NCBI RefSeq assembly: GCF_021739485.1
Contig: NZ_JAJFNK010000036.1
Span: forward strand, 1-52,439
Length of the DNA: 52,439 nt
DNA from: Alicyclobacillus tolerans
Lineage (GTDB): Bacteria; Bacillota; Bacilli; Alicyclobacillales; Alicyclobacillaceae
Reading direction: 5' to 3'
Below are positions 27,854-36,076 of the stretch, one piece after another; position 1 is the stretch's first letter, and every line of letters starts with the position of its first letter. The notes beneath the pieces are model-generated. The model was given only the letters and a program-made list of their open reading frames with translations. It was not told where the DNA came from and did no database searches. Position numbers and translations under genes: made by a program.

Positions 27854-29758
27854 ATGGTTCACTACGCATGGCTTGTTCCGCTCCTGCCCCTGATCGCGTA
27901 CGTGTTCCTGCTGGTGTTTGGACGCAAAGCCCCGGAAGGACTCGTGGCCGGCGTCTCGGTTTTGCTCACGTTCGTCTCTTTCATCATCAGTGTGATGATT
28001 TTCGGGCAACTTGGGCAGGGACCTGGCAGCAACTTCACCTACGCGTTTCACTGGCTGAGCATTGGCAGCAAATCCATCTCGGTCGGCTTTCAGGTCACCC
28101 ACCTGAACGCTTTGATGCTGGTCGTCGTCACGCTGGTCAGTACACTGGTCCTGTTGTTCTCCAAAGGCTATATGCACGGCGACGAGAGATTCCCAGTGTT
28201 CTACCAATACTTAAACCTGTTCGTGTTTTCGATGCTCTCACTCGTCATTTCCCCAAACCTGTTGCAGTTGTACATGTTCTGGGAAATGGTCGGACTTTGC
28301 TCTTACTTGCTGGTTGGTTTTTGGTACTTCAAACCGGAAGCCGCACTGGCTGCCAAAAAGTCGTTCATTGTCACCCGTATCGGCGATACAGGGTTCTTTG
28401 CCGGAATCGTCCTGTTGTTTTTGGCGAGTGGCTCGTTTGACTACAACACCATCTTTCAGGCGGCTGCTGCACACACCCTGCACTTGGGTTGGCTGTCCAG
28501 CAACGGCGTCGTCACTTTGACGGCCATCTTGGTGTTTATCGGCGCAGTCGGCAAATCGGCACAGTTCCCGCTGCACGTCTGGCTGCCGGACGCCATGGAA
28601 GGCCCGACGCCAGTGTCAGCCTTGATCCACGCCGCAACGATGGTCGCTGCCGGCGTCTACTTGGTGGCTCGGGTCTATCCGCTGTTCGCGCTGAGCCCCG
28701 GCGCGTCCGCAACGGTGGCTTGGATCGGCGGCATCACGGCGCTCATCGCCTCCATCATGGCCCTGACGCAACACGACATCAAACGCGTCATCGCCTACTC
28801 GACCATGTCGCAGTTGGGATACATGATGATGGCGCTCGGCGTCGGCGGTTACGCGTACGGCGTGTTCCACTTGATGACGCACGCGTTCTTCAAAGCGCTG
28901 CTGTTCTTGGCGGCAGGCTCGGTCATCCACGCTGTGGATACGCAAGACTTGTTTGAAATGGGCGGGCTTCGTCGCAAGATGCCTGTGACCACGTACACGT
29001 TCTTGGCGGGCGCTCTGGCTCTGGCCGGCATCGTCCCGTTCGCAGGCTTTTGGTCGAAAGACGACATCCTGGTCGTAACGCTGCAAAGCGGCCACGTCGT
29101 ACTCTATCTGTTCGGTTTGATCGCAGCGTTCTTCACTGCGTTTTACATCTTCCGCGTGTTCTTCCTGACGTTTACCGGTCAGCCCAGGGTTCCGGAAAAG
29201 TACGAACACGCCCACGAAGGTTCCTGGGTGATGACGCTGCCGTTGATCGTGCTAGGGATTCTTGCGACCATCGCTGGTTTCTTCAACTCTCCGGTCGACG
29301 GCTACGCGCTCGAGAAGTACTTGTTTAACGACTTTGCCAGCGGCACGGCAGGCGTGGTCGCGAAAACCAACATCGGGTTGATGGCCGTGAGCGTCGTGGT
29401 CGGACTGCTCGGAATCCTCATCGCGTACATGATGTACGGCAAACGCTCGCAGGCTCCTGAGAAACTCGCCAAGAGCCTCGGGTTTTTGTACCTGCTGTCG
29501 TTTCGCAAGTTTTACTTTGACGAGATCTACTACGCTGTGGTGGTGGCAACGGGCAAGGCAATTGCTGCCGTGGTGTTCTTCTTTGATACCTACGTGCTCG
29601 ACGGCCTCGTCAACCTGGTGGGACAGGGCGGCTACGCAGCCGGACTGGGTCTGAAGTACACCCAGACAGGACGCGTGCAGACCTACAGCGCCGTCGCGGT
29701 GTTTGGACTGTTCTTGGTCCTGGCCATTGCGATGTTTCGCGTAGGAGGTGTGTTCTGA
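27854..29758 (+). CDS. nuoL: NADH-quinone oxidoreductase subunit L
   Basis: Distal antiporter-like proton pump, 634 residues with about 16 membrane helices and the long lateral helix region at the C-terminus. The membrane Glu is in MFWEMVGLCSYLLVGFW. The pumping Lys is in GKSAQFPLHVWLPDAMEGPTPVSALIHAATMV. The ATG at 27854 follows GAAGGGTGG; the frame is open 60 nt further but that stretch is hydrophilic and unlike the family. An 88-bp gap separates it from nuoK. Confidence 0.95.
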   Translation: MVHYAWLVPLLPLIAYVFLLVFGRKAPEGLVAGVSVLLTFVSFIISVMIFGQLGQGPGSNFTYAFHWLSIGSKSISVGFQVTHLNALMLVVVTLVSTLVLLFSKGYMHGDERFPVFYQYLNLFVFSMLSLVISPNLLQLYMFWEMVGLCSYLLVGFWYFKPEAALAAKKSFIVTRIGDTGFFAGIVLLFLASGSFDYNTIFQAAAAHTLHLGWLSSNGVVTLTAILVFIGAVGKSAQFPLHVWLPDAMEGPTPVSALIHAATMVAAGVYLVARVYPLFALSPGASATVAWIGGITALIASIMALTQHDIKRVIAYSTMSQLGYMMMALGVGGYAYGVFHLMTHAFFKALLFLAAGSVIHAVDTQDLFEMGGLRRKMPVTTYTFLAGALALAGIVPFAGFWSKDDILVVTLQSGHVVLYLFGLIAAFFTAFYIFRVFFLTFTGQPRVPEKYEHAHEGSWVMTLPLIVLGILATIAGFFNSPVDGYALEKYLFNDFASGTAGVVAKTNIGLMAVSVVVGLLGILIAYMMYGKRSQAPEKLAKSLGFLYLLSFRKFYFDEIYYAVVVATGKAIAAVVFFFDTYVLDGLVNLVGQGGYAAGLGLKYTQTGRVQTYSAVAVFGLFLVLAIAMFRVGGVF

Positions 29759-29759
29759 C

Positions 29760-31313
29760 ATGGGAAGCTTGTTTTGGCTGGTCGTCGCACCGCTCATCGC
29801 CGCCATTTTGATTCTTTTGCTGCCGAAACTCGGAGCGATGTTTTACCGGACGCTTGCGTTCTTAGGCTCTCTGGTTTCGCTGGTGCTGCTGTTGGTGGCG
29901 TGGGAAGGATTTAACACCCAGTCTACCGCCTTTCAATCGGTGAGTAAGCTGCACTGGTTTACGCTGCCAAACCTGTGGAACGGCAAGGACCTCTCCATTG
30001 GCTTATCGTTTGGCGTCGATGGTCTGTCGCTGACGCTTTTGACGTTAGCCGTGGTGGTCTCGCTGCTGTCGATTTTGGCGGTCAAAGCAAATCAAGAGCG
30101 CGCCAAGGAGTACTTTTTCTGGCTCTCGATTGTGAGCTTTGGGTTGTACGGGGTATTCACAGCACTTGACCTGTTCACTTTCTTGGTGGCGCTCGAAGTC
30201 ACCTTGTTCTCAACGTTCTTCCTGATTTATCTGTTCGGAGAAAAGGGCCGGCAGAAAGCGGCCATCAAGTTCCTGATCTACCGCGGTTCGGCCACGGTGT
30301 TCATGCTCGTGGCGTTCTTGATGATCGCGTATGGCTACGCCGGCGGTTTCGCGAGCACGGCAGGAACCACTGTTCAATCTCCGCCGTCCGGTACGTTGAC
30401 GTTTGACATCCCGACTCTGGTGAACGGACTGCACCACGCATCGGCACAGTTGTTCCCGATTGGCGTCCGTTCGGCCGTATTGATTGTCCTGCTCTTTGCC
30501 GTCTTCATTGAAGAGGCATTTGTTCCGTTTCACACCTGGCTGCCGACGACGCACGAGTTTGCGGACACTCCGACGAGCATGATGGTCGGCGGCATCCTCA
30601 CCAAGACCGGCGCGTACGCGCTGCTTCGCTTCGGGGTGGGCATGCTTCCGGGCGAGGTTCACCGCTGGGGCACGCTGATTGCCGTGATGGGCGTCATCAA
30701 CATCCTCTACGGCGCGTTTTCCGCCTGGGCGCAAAAAGACTGGCGCCGCCTCATCGCGTTTGGCAGCATCAGCCACATGGGCTTGGTGTTGCTCGGCATC
30801 GCGGCGCTCAACACCGCGGGCATTCAGGGCGCCATCTTCATGCTGGTGTCGTCCGGCTTGCTGACGGCACTGCTGTTCTACATCACCGGGGCCATTCGCG
30901 AGCGGACCCACACGTTCCAAATCCCGGTGCTTGGCGGCATCTCCAAGAGCATGCCGATGTTGTCGGGCTTCCTGCTGTTTGCGGCGCTTGGGTCGCTTGG
31001 CTTGCCGCTGACGAGCGGGTTTATCAGTGAAATTCAGGCGTTTATCGGAGGCTTTGCCACCTTCCCGGCGGCTTCGTTCGTCGGAATTGGCGGTTTAATC
31101 CTGTCTGCGGTGTACCTGCTGTACGCGATCGAAAAGACGACCTTCGGTCCGCCCAAAGCCAAGTTCGCCGAACTCGCCGACGCCCGCGCTGGGGAGTACG
31201 TCCCGATTGTGGTGCTCACCGCCTTAGTGCTCATCATTGGCATCTACCCGGCGGTCATCGGCAACGTGATCGGACAATCTGCGCACGCTTTGTTGCTCGG
31301 GATGGGGGTTTAA
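29760..31313 (+). CDS. nuoM: NADH-quinone oxidoreductase subunit M, TM7 lysine replaced
   Basis: Antiporter-like proton pump, 517 residues with about 14 helices. The TM5 glutamate is present in FLVALEVTLFSTFFLI and the TM8 lysine in ILTKTGAYALLRFG. At the TM7 site, four residues before VPFHTWLP, where family members have Lys, the codon is GAA (E251), followed by another Glu. The loop after it reads TTHEFADTPTS rather than the usual DAHxxAPT. NuoL and NuoN in this operon keep the Lys. The ATG at 29760 follows AGGAGGTG. Confidence 0.94.
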   Translation: MGSLFWLVVAPLIAAILILLLPKLGAMFYRTLAFLGSLVSLVLLLVAWEGFNTQSTAFQSVSKLHWFTLPNLWNGKDLSIGLSFGVDGLSLTLLTLAVVVSLLSILAVKANQERAKEYFFWLSIVSFGLYGVFTALDLFTFLVALEVTLFSTFFLIYLFGEKGRQKAAIKFLIYRGSATVFMLVAFLMIAYGYAGGFASTAGTTVQSPPSGTLTFDIPTLVNGLHHASAQLFPIGVRSAVLIVLLFAVFIEEAFVPFHTWLPTTHEFADTPTSMMVGGILTKTGAYALLRFGVGMLPGEVHRWGTLIAVMGVINILYGAFSAWAQKDWRRLIAFGSISHMGLVLLGIAALNTAGIQGAIFMLVSSGLLTALLFYITGAIRERTHTFQIPVLGGISKSMPMLSGFLLFAALGSLGLPLTSGFISEIQAFIGGFATFPAASFVGIGGLILSAVYLLYAIEKTTFGPPKAKFAELADARAGEYVPIVVLTALVLIIGIYPAVIGNVIGQSAHALLLGMGV

Positions 31314-31316
31314 GGT

Positions 31317-32786
31317 ATGGCGAATCTCGACATGTTGCATCAACACTATTGGGTGACCATGGGGCCGATGATCGTCGTCACCATCACCGCGTTTGTCGTC
31401 ATGATTCTCGAGTTCATCTTTCGGGACAAAGACCGGCGCTGGCTGCTCGGCGTCTCGCTGGTGGGCATTTTGGTGGCGCTCGGCGTGGCGATCAAGCACT
31501 ACACGCTCACGCCCCAAATCACGCTCAACGCCGTCGTGACCGACGCGTTCAGCTCGGTGTTTAGCGTCCTGATTCTGATCACGGCGGTACTCGTGCTGTT
31601 GTTCAGCTTTGAGTACACGGGGCGCGTCAAGCTCGCGGCAGAGCACAGCTACCTGCTGTTGTTCGCCATCGTCGGCGCACTCGCAATGGCTTCCGCCGTC
31701 GACCTGGTCACTCTGTACGTCGGCTTGGAACTGCTCTCAATTGCCAGCTACGTTTTGGTCGCGGTGCGCCGCACCAACGTGCGCTCGGTCGAGGGCGGAT
31801 TGAAGTACTTGATTATGGGCTCGATTGGCTCGGGCATCCTGCTGTACGGCATGTCGTTCATCTACGGCATCTCCGGCACGACGAACCTGCTCACTTTGGG
31901 CAACGAAGGCCCGCAGCTGTGGAGCCAGTACCCGGCCATCGTGCTGCTGTCGTTTTTGCTGATGCTCGCCGGCATGGGCTTCAAGCTCTCGCTGGTGCCG
32001 TTTCACATGTGGACACCGGACGCCTACGACGGCGCGCCGGCTCCCATCAGCTCGTTTTTGGCGACGCTGTCGAAAACCGCTTCGTTTGGCATGCTGCTGC
32101 GGATGCTGCTGTTCATCTTTAACGGGGCCGCTTCGCACATGTTTTACTGGGCCGGCATCCTCGCCGCGATCACGATGGTCATCGGCAACTTCATCGCGCT
32201 CCCGCAGCGCAACATGAAGCGTATGCTGGCGTTCTCGAGCGTCGCGCAAGCGGGCTACATCCTGGTGCCGTTCGCGCTGTTCGGGAATTCTCCGTACTAC
32301 GACTGGGTCGGCCTGTTCGACAGCATTTCGCTGTACCTGTTCGCGTACACCTTCATGACCGTCGGCGCCTTCGCCGTCGTCTACCTGGTGTCCAAGGACA
32401 AAAACACGATGGATTCGGACGCACTGATTGGCCTGGTGCAGCGCTCCCCTTGGCTGGCCGGAGCCTTGACCGTGTTCCTGTTGTCGCTGGCAGGCATGCC
32501 GCTGACGGCGGGCTTCATCGGCAAGTTCTACATCTTCACGAACACGATCCACATGCACACGGCGTGGTTGGGCATCGTGCTGTTCGCCACGAGCGTGGTG
32601 TCGTTCTACTACTACTTTGGCTGGATCCGCAAGGTGTTCCAAAAGGAACCGGTGGGCGAAGTCACACACTTGCCAGCCGGCGGTGCGATGCACACCCTGC
32701 TCGGCTTGTGCGTGGCGGGCACGTTGGTTCTGGGCCTCGTACCAGGCTCGCTGCTGAACGTGTTGATGAATACGAAGTGGTTTTAA
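31317..32786 (+). CDS. nuoN: NADH-quinone oxidoreductase subunit N
   Basis: Antiporter-like pump next to NuoK, 489 residues, about 14 helices. The membrane Glu is in TLYVGLELLSIASYVLVAV and the TM7 Lys in GFKLSLVPFHMWTPDAYDGAPAPISSFLATLSK. It is the last gene of the 11-gene operon; its stop is only 7 nt before the first terminator-like hairpin of the repeat array. Confidence 0.95.
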   Translation: MANLDMLHQHYWVTMGPMIVVTITAFVVMILEFIFRDKDRRWLLGVSLVGILVALGVAIKHYTLTPQITLNAVVTDAFSSVFSVLILITAVLVLLFSFEYTGRVKLAAEHSYLLLFAIVGALAMASAVDLVTLYVGLELLSIASYVLVAVRRTNVRSVEGGLKYLIMGSIGSGILLYGMSFIYGISGTTNLLTLGNEGPQLWSQYPAIVLLSFLLMLAGMGFKLSLVPFHMWTPDAYDGAPAPISSFLATLSKTASFGMLLRMLLFIFNGAASHMFYWAGILAAITMVIGNFIALPQRNMKRMLAFSSVAQAGYILVPFALFGNSPYYDWVGLFDSISLYLFAYTFMTVGAFAVVYLVSKDKNTMDSDALIGLVQRSPWLAGALTVFLLSLAGMPLTAGFIGKFYIFTNTIHMHTAWLGIVLFATSVVSFYYYFGWIRKVFQKEPVGEVTHLPAGGAMHTLLGLCVAGTLVLGLVPGSLLNVLMNTKWF

Positions 32787-32792
32787 AGGATC

Positions 32793-32857
32793 GCCTTGGG
32801 GGCAAAGGACTCGACTAGCGCTAAAGCGAGCGTCTCGCCTTTGCCCCCAAGGCTTTT
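32793..32857 (+). terminator. Terminator of the nuo operon (first hairpin of repeat array)
   Basis: A perfect 16-bp stem, GCCTTGGGGGCAAAGG (32793-32808) with its complement at 32838-32853, encloses a smaller stem CGCT/AGCG and is followed by TTTT. It serves as a strong terminator right after nuoN. Confidence 0.85.
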
Positions 32858-33180
32858 CGGGTTAAAGACAAGGGACGCTGGCGGAGGCTGGGTGCCGGCG
32901 CAGTGGACAAAGGACTCGACTAGCGCTAAAGCGAGCGTCTCGCCTTTGCCCCCAAGGCTTTTCTGGGGTTAAAGACAAGGACGCCGGCGGCGGCTGGGTG
33001 CCGGCGCGGTGGGCAAAGGACTCGACTCGCGCTAAAGCGAGCGTCTCGCCTTTGCCCCCAAGGCTTTTCTGGGGTTAAAGACAAGGGACGCGCCGCGCTA
33101 AGGCAGTAGAACAGTGGGCTAGGGGTGCAAGGCGTCGAGCGCTCGCTTTAGGGTCGGGGAGACCCTTGCCCCCCTAGCCC
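32793..33180 (+). repeat. Array of three ~105-bp direct repeats plus an inverted hairpin
   Basis: Units start with CAAAGGACTCGACT at 32803, 32908 and 33014 (periods 105 and 106). Each holds the core GCTAAAGCGAGCGTCTCGCC, the arm CCTTTGCCCCCAAGGC with TTTTC, and a GGTTAAAGACAAGG segment. Only unit 1 keeps the full 16-bp 5' arm; unit 3 keeps about 9 bp and unit 2 about 5-6 bp. At 33116-33180 a further long hairpin (17-bp stem, one mismatch) contains GCGCTCGCTTTAG, the reverse complement of the core, so it is an inverted relative. Confidence 0.88.
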
Positions 33181-33203
33181 TGGCATTGTGAGCAGGAGAG
33201 GAC

Positions 33204-33476
33204 GTGGGACGGATGGGGCTGAATGCAGCCGCAACGTACTCTAATGCGCCGCTGTATGCGGCGGACGGGTTGATCTTCATTATCGCGTTCCTAGGCGGGG
33301 TTTACATCACCTGGTGGGCGGTAGGCATTTTAAAGTGGGATAAGTTCACAGCCGACCCGCACGGTCCTCAAGCGCGCATGTTGCGTTTCCTGATGGCTCT
33401 GACCGGGGGGCTGCTGACGGGGTTGGTCGCTGTGGCGTATTTGTTCGCCGGACAGGCCCTGCGCATGATCTTGTAA
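33204..33476 (+). CDS. ywzB: DUF1146 family membrane protein (YwzB)
   Basis: A 90-residue protein with two membrane helices (about 22-42 and 63-85). The pattern WWAVGILKWDKF, then QARMLRFLMALTGGLLTGLVAVAYLF and the C-terminal QALRMIL matches the YwzB/TIGR02327 family, whose function is unknown. The position between the energy operons and ywmB-murA is the same as in B. subtilis. Start uncertain: GTG 33204 lies 3 nt after AGGAGAG, and ATG 33213 lies 12 nt after it. Confidence 0.85.
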   Translation: MGRMGLNAAATYSNAPLYAADGLIFIIAFLGGVYITWWAVGILKWDKFTADPHGPQARMLRFLMALTGGLLTGLVAVAYLFAGQALRMIL

Positions 33477-34053
33477 TGGTTGAGGTATAAGCTTGTACCA
33501 TCCTACGTATTCCTTTTCAAGGGAGTCACGGGAGGGTCTGTCTCCAGTTGCCTGTTTCATTCTTCGCTCTCAACGACTTCTCAAACGACTCCTTCATGCG
33601 CTCACCACAATCGTTTTCTGCACGCCTTCGTTTCATTGGCCGTGAAGCGCTACGCGGGCCTCACGCAACGGCTTTGCAGGGTCTGCAATCCAGCGGTGAA
33701 ATCAACAACCGTACCACAACAAACGCTGATGCTGCCAATTCGCCAAACCATAGGGGCTGTCGATGTAGGTCGACCCAGGCCGTATTTTATGTCGGTTCAA
33801 CGCGAAAAAGTGCACTTTCGGGAATAATATTTTTCTCCTACCATCAAAAACAGCAAGGTTGTTACGAAAGTGTTTCAATAGGAAGTTTGGAAAGTTATGA
33901 CTTCCATTTATATCCGAAAAGGACACTCGGTTCGTGGGAGCCCTTCGATGGAACCAGAGTAAAAGCTGTTTGCTAGCGCAGTCTGACCTTGCATGACAGT
34001 TGGCTACTCGCTTTTCAAGTGTCACGATGACAACATCGACAGGAGTAGTTCAG
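33477..34053. other. Gene-free stretch after ywzB
   Basis: About 580 bp with lower GC than the neighbours. Open frames on both strands have no ribosome site and no family similarity I can recognise. Loss of an older gene is possible, but no frame can be joined into a known protein. Confidence 0.35.
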
Positions 34054-34117
34054 TTGGACAGGTCGTATGCTAAAATGGTCAAAAAATCTTATCTTTTTTA
34101 AAAGGGAGGCGGATGTT

Positions 34118-34375
34118 GTGGCTGTCAATAGAGAAGAACTGCACCGCTTAATTGACCAAATTACGGACCCAATTGAACTTGAGACGGCTTATCGGGCCAT
34201 TGACTCAATTATTAAGCATGATGAACAGTCCTGGTATTGGACGCAACGTTGGCAGAAAGGGGAGGTTGAAGCCGAACGGGACAAGGCAGAAGGGCGTATA
34301 ACTGGACCTTTTGATCGGGCAGAGGACATCTTTGAACACCTTGACGGGGAAGCGTCAAGAGACGATGAAAATTAA
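34118..34375 (+). CDS. Putative antitoxin of a RelE-type pair
   Basis: An 85-residue acidic protein: a helical N-terminal part (REELHRLIDQITDPIELETAYRAIDSII) and a charged C-terminal part ending in EDIFEHLDGEASRDDEN, which would wrap the toxin. No close family is recognised. The assignment rests on size, charge, the overlap of 11 nt with the toxin gene and the gene order antitoxin-toxin. The start is GTG 34118, 8 nt after AAAGGGAGG; upstream sequence in frame is untypical. The antitoxin would neutralise the toxin and usually represses its own promoter. Confidence 0.65.
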   Translation: MAVNREELHRLIDQITDPIELETAYRAIDSIIKHDEQSWYWTQRWQKGEVEAERDKAEGRITGPFDRAEDIFEHLDGEASRDDEN

Positions 34376-34640
34376 GCTGACGAATCGTTTTGAAAAGCAA
34401 TATGCTGCTCTAATCAGAGATGACCGTCTGTTGCGCTCATCCGTTCAGAAGACTCTGACCTATTTGCTGGATTTTCCACCTGCGCACCCGTCCCTTCGAA
34501 TCAAAAGGATACAGGGAACGGATGGGGTGTATGAGTGTTCTGTAAATATGGATGTACGCATTACCTTTGAGTTTATCGCAGGTGAAACGATCTTGTTGCG
34601 AAATGTCGACCACCACGACCAAGCCCTAAAGAGGCCTTGA
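34365..34640 (+). CDS. Putative RelE/YafQ-type toxin
   Basis: A 91-residue basic protein with the RelE/ParE fold pattern: N-terminal KIKLTNRFEKQYAAL, a helix pair with RLLRSSVQKTLTYLLDFPPAHPSLRIKRI, then strands VYECSVNMDVRITFEFIAGETILLRNVDHHDQAL. The YafQ-like RITFEFI and the final D-H-H-D segment are where mRNA-interferase residues usually lie. The ATG at 34365 is inside the antitoxin gene. It would act on translating ribosomes, but target and activity are inferred from the fold only. Confidence 0.72.
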   Translation: MKIKLTNRFEKQYAALIRDDRLLRSSVQKTLTYLLDFPPAHPSLRIKRIQGTDGVYECSVNMDVRITFEFIAGETILLRNVDHHDQALKRP

Positions 34641-34675
34641 GAATGGTCTAGTTAAAATAGCTGCGGCCACCATGG

Positions 34676-34740
34676 CTGTTGCCGCCGAGGTGGCCCGCCG
34701 CCGCCGAAGACGCCACTGTTGCCGCCGAGGTGGCCCGCCG
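34676..34740 (+). repeat. 25-bp direct repeat after the toxin gene
   Basis: The sequence beginning CTGTTGCCGCCGAGGTGG (25 bp) occurs at 34676-34700 and 34716-34740, a period of 40 bp, and GCCGCC words continue to about 34800. It lies in the 328-bp gap between the toxin gene and ywmB; the remainder of that gap has no recognised gene. Confidence 0.7.
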
Positions 34741-34968
34741 TCGCCGTACACATCGCTATTGCCGCCCAAATGGGCTGCTGTCGCTGTAGCGACTAGCGTC
34801 GACGCCAAACGGCCCAACGGGTTCGACGACAGCCGCGAGACGCACGCGATCAGCGCGTGAGCCTAACTCTATGAAGTCTCGTAAAATTTGTTGGCCACTT
34901 CGTATAAACCATTCCTTCCTTGCCGACACTGGGGGTATAGAACCCGATCGGATAGGGGAGGAGTAAAT

Positions 34969-35820
34969 ATGAAGAAAATGCTTTTTGGCACTCTGGCGGT
35001 TGCAGCGACGGCATATGCCGTGATGCATCACTTAACTCCAGCCATGGCAGCGGGCAGGCCAGGCGTTCAAGCGAGTGTGGTGACGCCCGCGGGCATCTCG
35101 GCACAAACCATCTCGGGCCAGTCCAGTCAGCCCGGGTCAACGAACCAGCCCACTCAGACGGCGGCTTACTTGGAGCGAAGCTTTATCGCAACGCACGCGC
35201 AAGTCAGCAACTACGAGGTGAACAACTGGAGCCAACTCAGCCAAAAAGCAGAATCCCTCGCACAATTGTCCCAACAAGCCGATCGTTTTGCGCAGGAGAT
35301 CCACCTGCGCAGTCCGAAGAAGAACAAGTACCAAGCGGCCGGTGAGAACTACCTGCAGCTGACAGGGCTCACGGACGGAGGAGCGCAGGTTTTCGCCGTC
35401 TTTTCCAGTCTGCAGGGCCAAGCCAACACCAGCGAGTCCATTTTGACCGTCCGCGTTGACGGGACGGCCAAGGACCTGAGTCGGTTCCCGGCTGTACTGA
35501 ACACCCTGAATCGAGGGCTCGTCTCGATTGGAGCAATCCCACAAATTAGTGCTTGTCTGGAGGGGACGCTGGATGCTAAACTTAGCCGCGATTATGCCGA
35601 CAAGGTTGTTCAGCAGGCTTTTGCGGCAGTGCATGCCTCGAGAGTCGAGGGAATTCAGACCGGACAAGTTACGAGCATCTCAGGGTATTCACCATTGGAA
35701 AGAACATTTATACTAACTAATGGGCAAAAAATGAACCTGCAAGTCGCGGTTCATTACGATGCCTATCATCACCGGACGAACGTCCTAGTCGGCACACCAA
35801 TCATTACGAGAACGTACTAA
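34969..35820 (+). CDS. ywmB: YwmB family protein (DUF1779)
   Basis: A 283-residue protein with an N-terminal signal peptide or anchor (MKKMLFGTLAVAATAYAVMHHLTPAMAA). The rest has the length and strand/helix pattern of the YwmB family, named for its TATA-box-binding-like fold, with TFILTNGQKMNLQVAVHYDAYHHRTNVLVGTPIITRTY at the C-terminus. The function is unknown. The position directly before murA is conserved in bacilli and supports the call. The ATG at 34969 follows GGGAGGAG. Confidence 0.78.
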   Translation: MKKMLFGTLAVAATAYAVMHHLTPAMAAGRPGVQASVVTPAGISAQTISGQSSQPGSTNQPTQTAAYLERSFIATHAQVSNYEVNNWSQLSQKAESLAQLSQQADRFAQEIHLRSPKKNKYQAAGENYLQLTGLTDGGAQVFAVFSSLQGQANTSESILTVRVDGTAKDLSRFPAVLNTLNRGLVSIGAIPQISACLEGTLDAKLSRDYADKVVQQAFAAVHASRVEGIQTGQVTSISGYSPLERTFILTNGQKMNLQVAVHYDAYHHRTNVLVGTPIITRTY

Positions 35821-35859
35821 TGCAGCCGGAAAATTGCCCGCAGTTGCTGACGTAAAGCT

Positions 35860-35954
35860 GCAGACGCAAGTGTTGCAACCCGCAAAGTTGCAAAGTTGCA
35901 GACGCAAGTGTTGCAAAGTTGCAGACGGAAAGTCGCATCCCGCAAAGTTGCAAA
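35860..35954 (+). repeat. TTGCA-rich direct repeats before murA
   Basis: GCAGACGCAAGTGTTGCAA occurs at 35860-35878 and 35898-35916. CCCGCAAAGTTGCAAA occurs at 35879-35894 and 35939-35954. Shorter GTTGCA words fill the rest. It lies in the 256-bp gap between ywmB and murA. Confidence 0.75.
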
Positions 35955-36076
35955 ACGCAGCTGTACGCAGAACGCAATTGCAATCGGAGCGCAATCGTAC
36001 GCGTGAAATCGTATGGATGGTGCCAACGAGCCGATCGCAACTTTTAGGTCCGGCGGCTCATTCGGGGGTATAAGCA

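Noticed and set aside
33480..34025. Frames on both strands between ywzB and the TA module
   Set aside because: No similarity, no Shine-Dalgarno, and unusual residue composition. A decayed gene cannot be shown.
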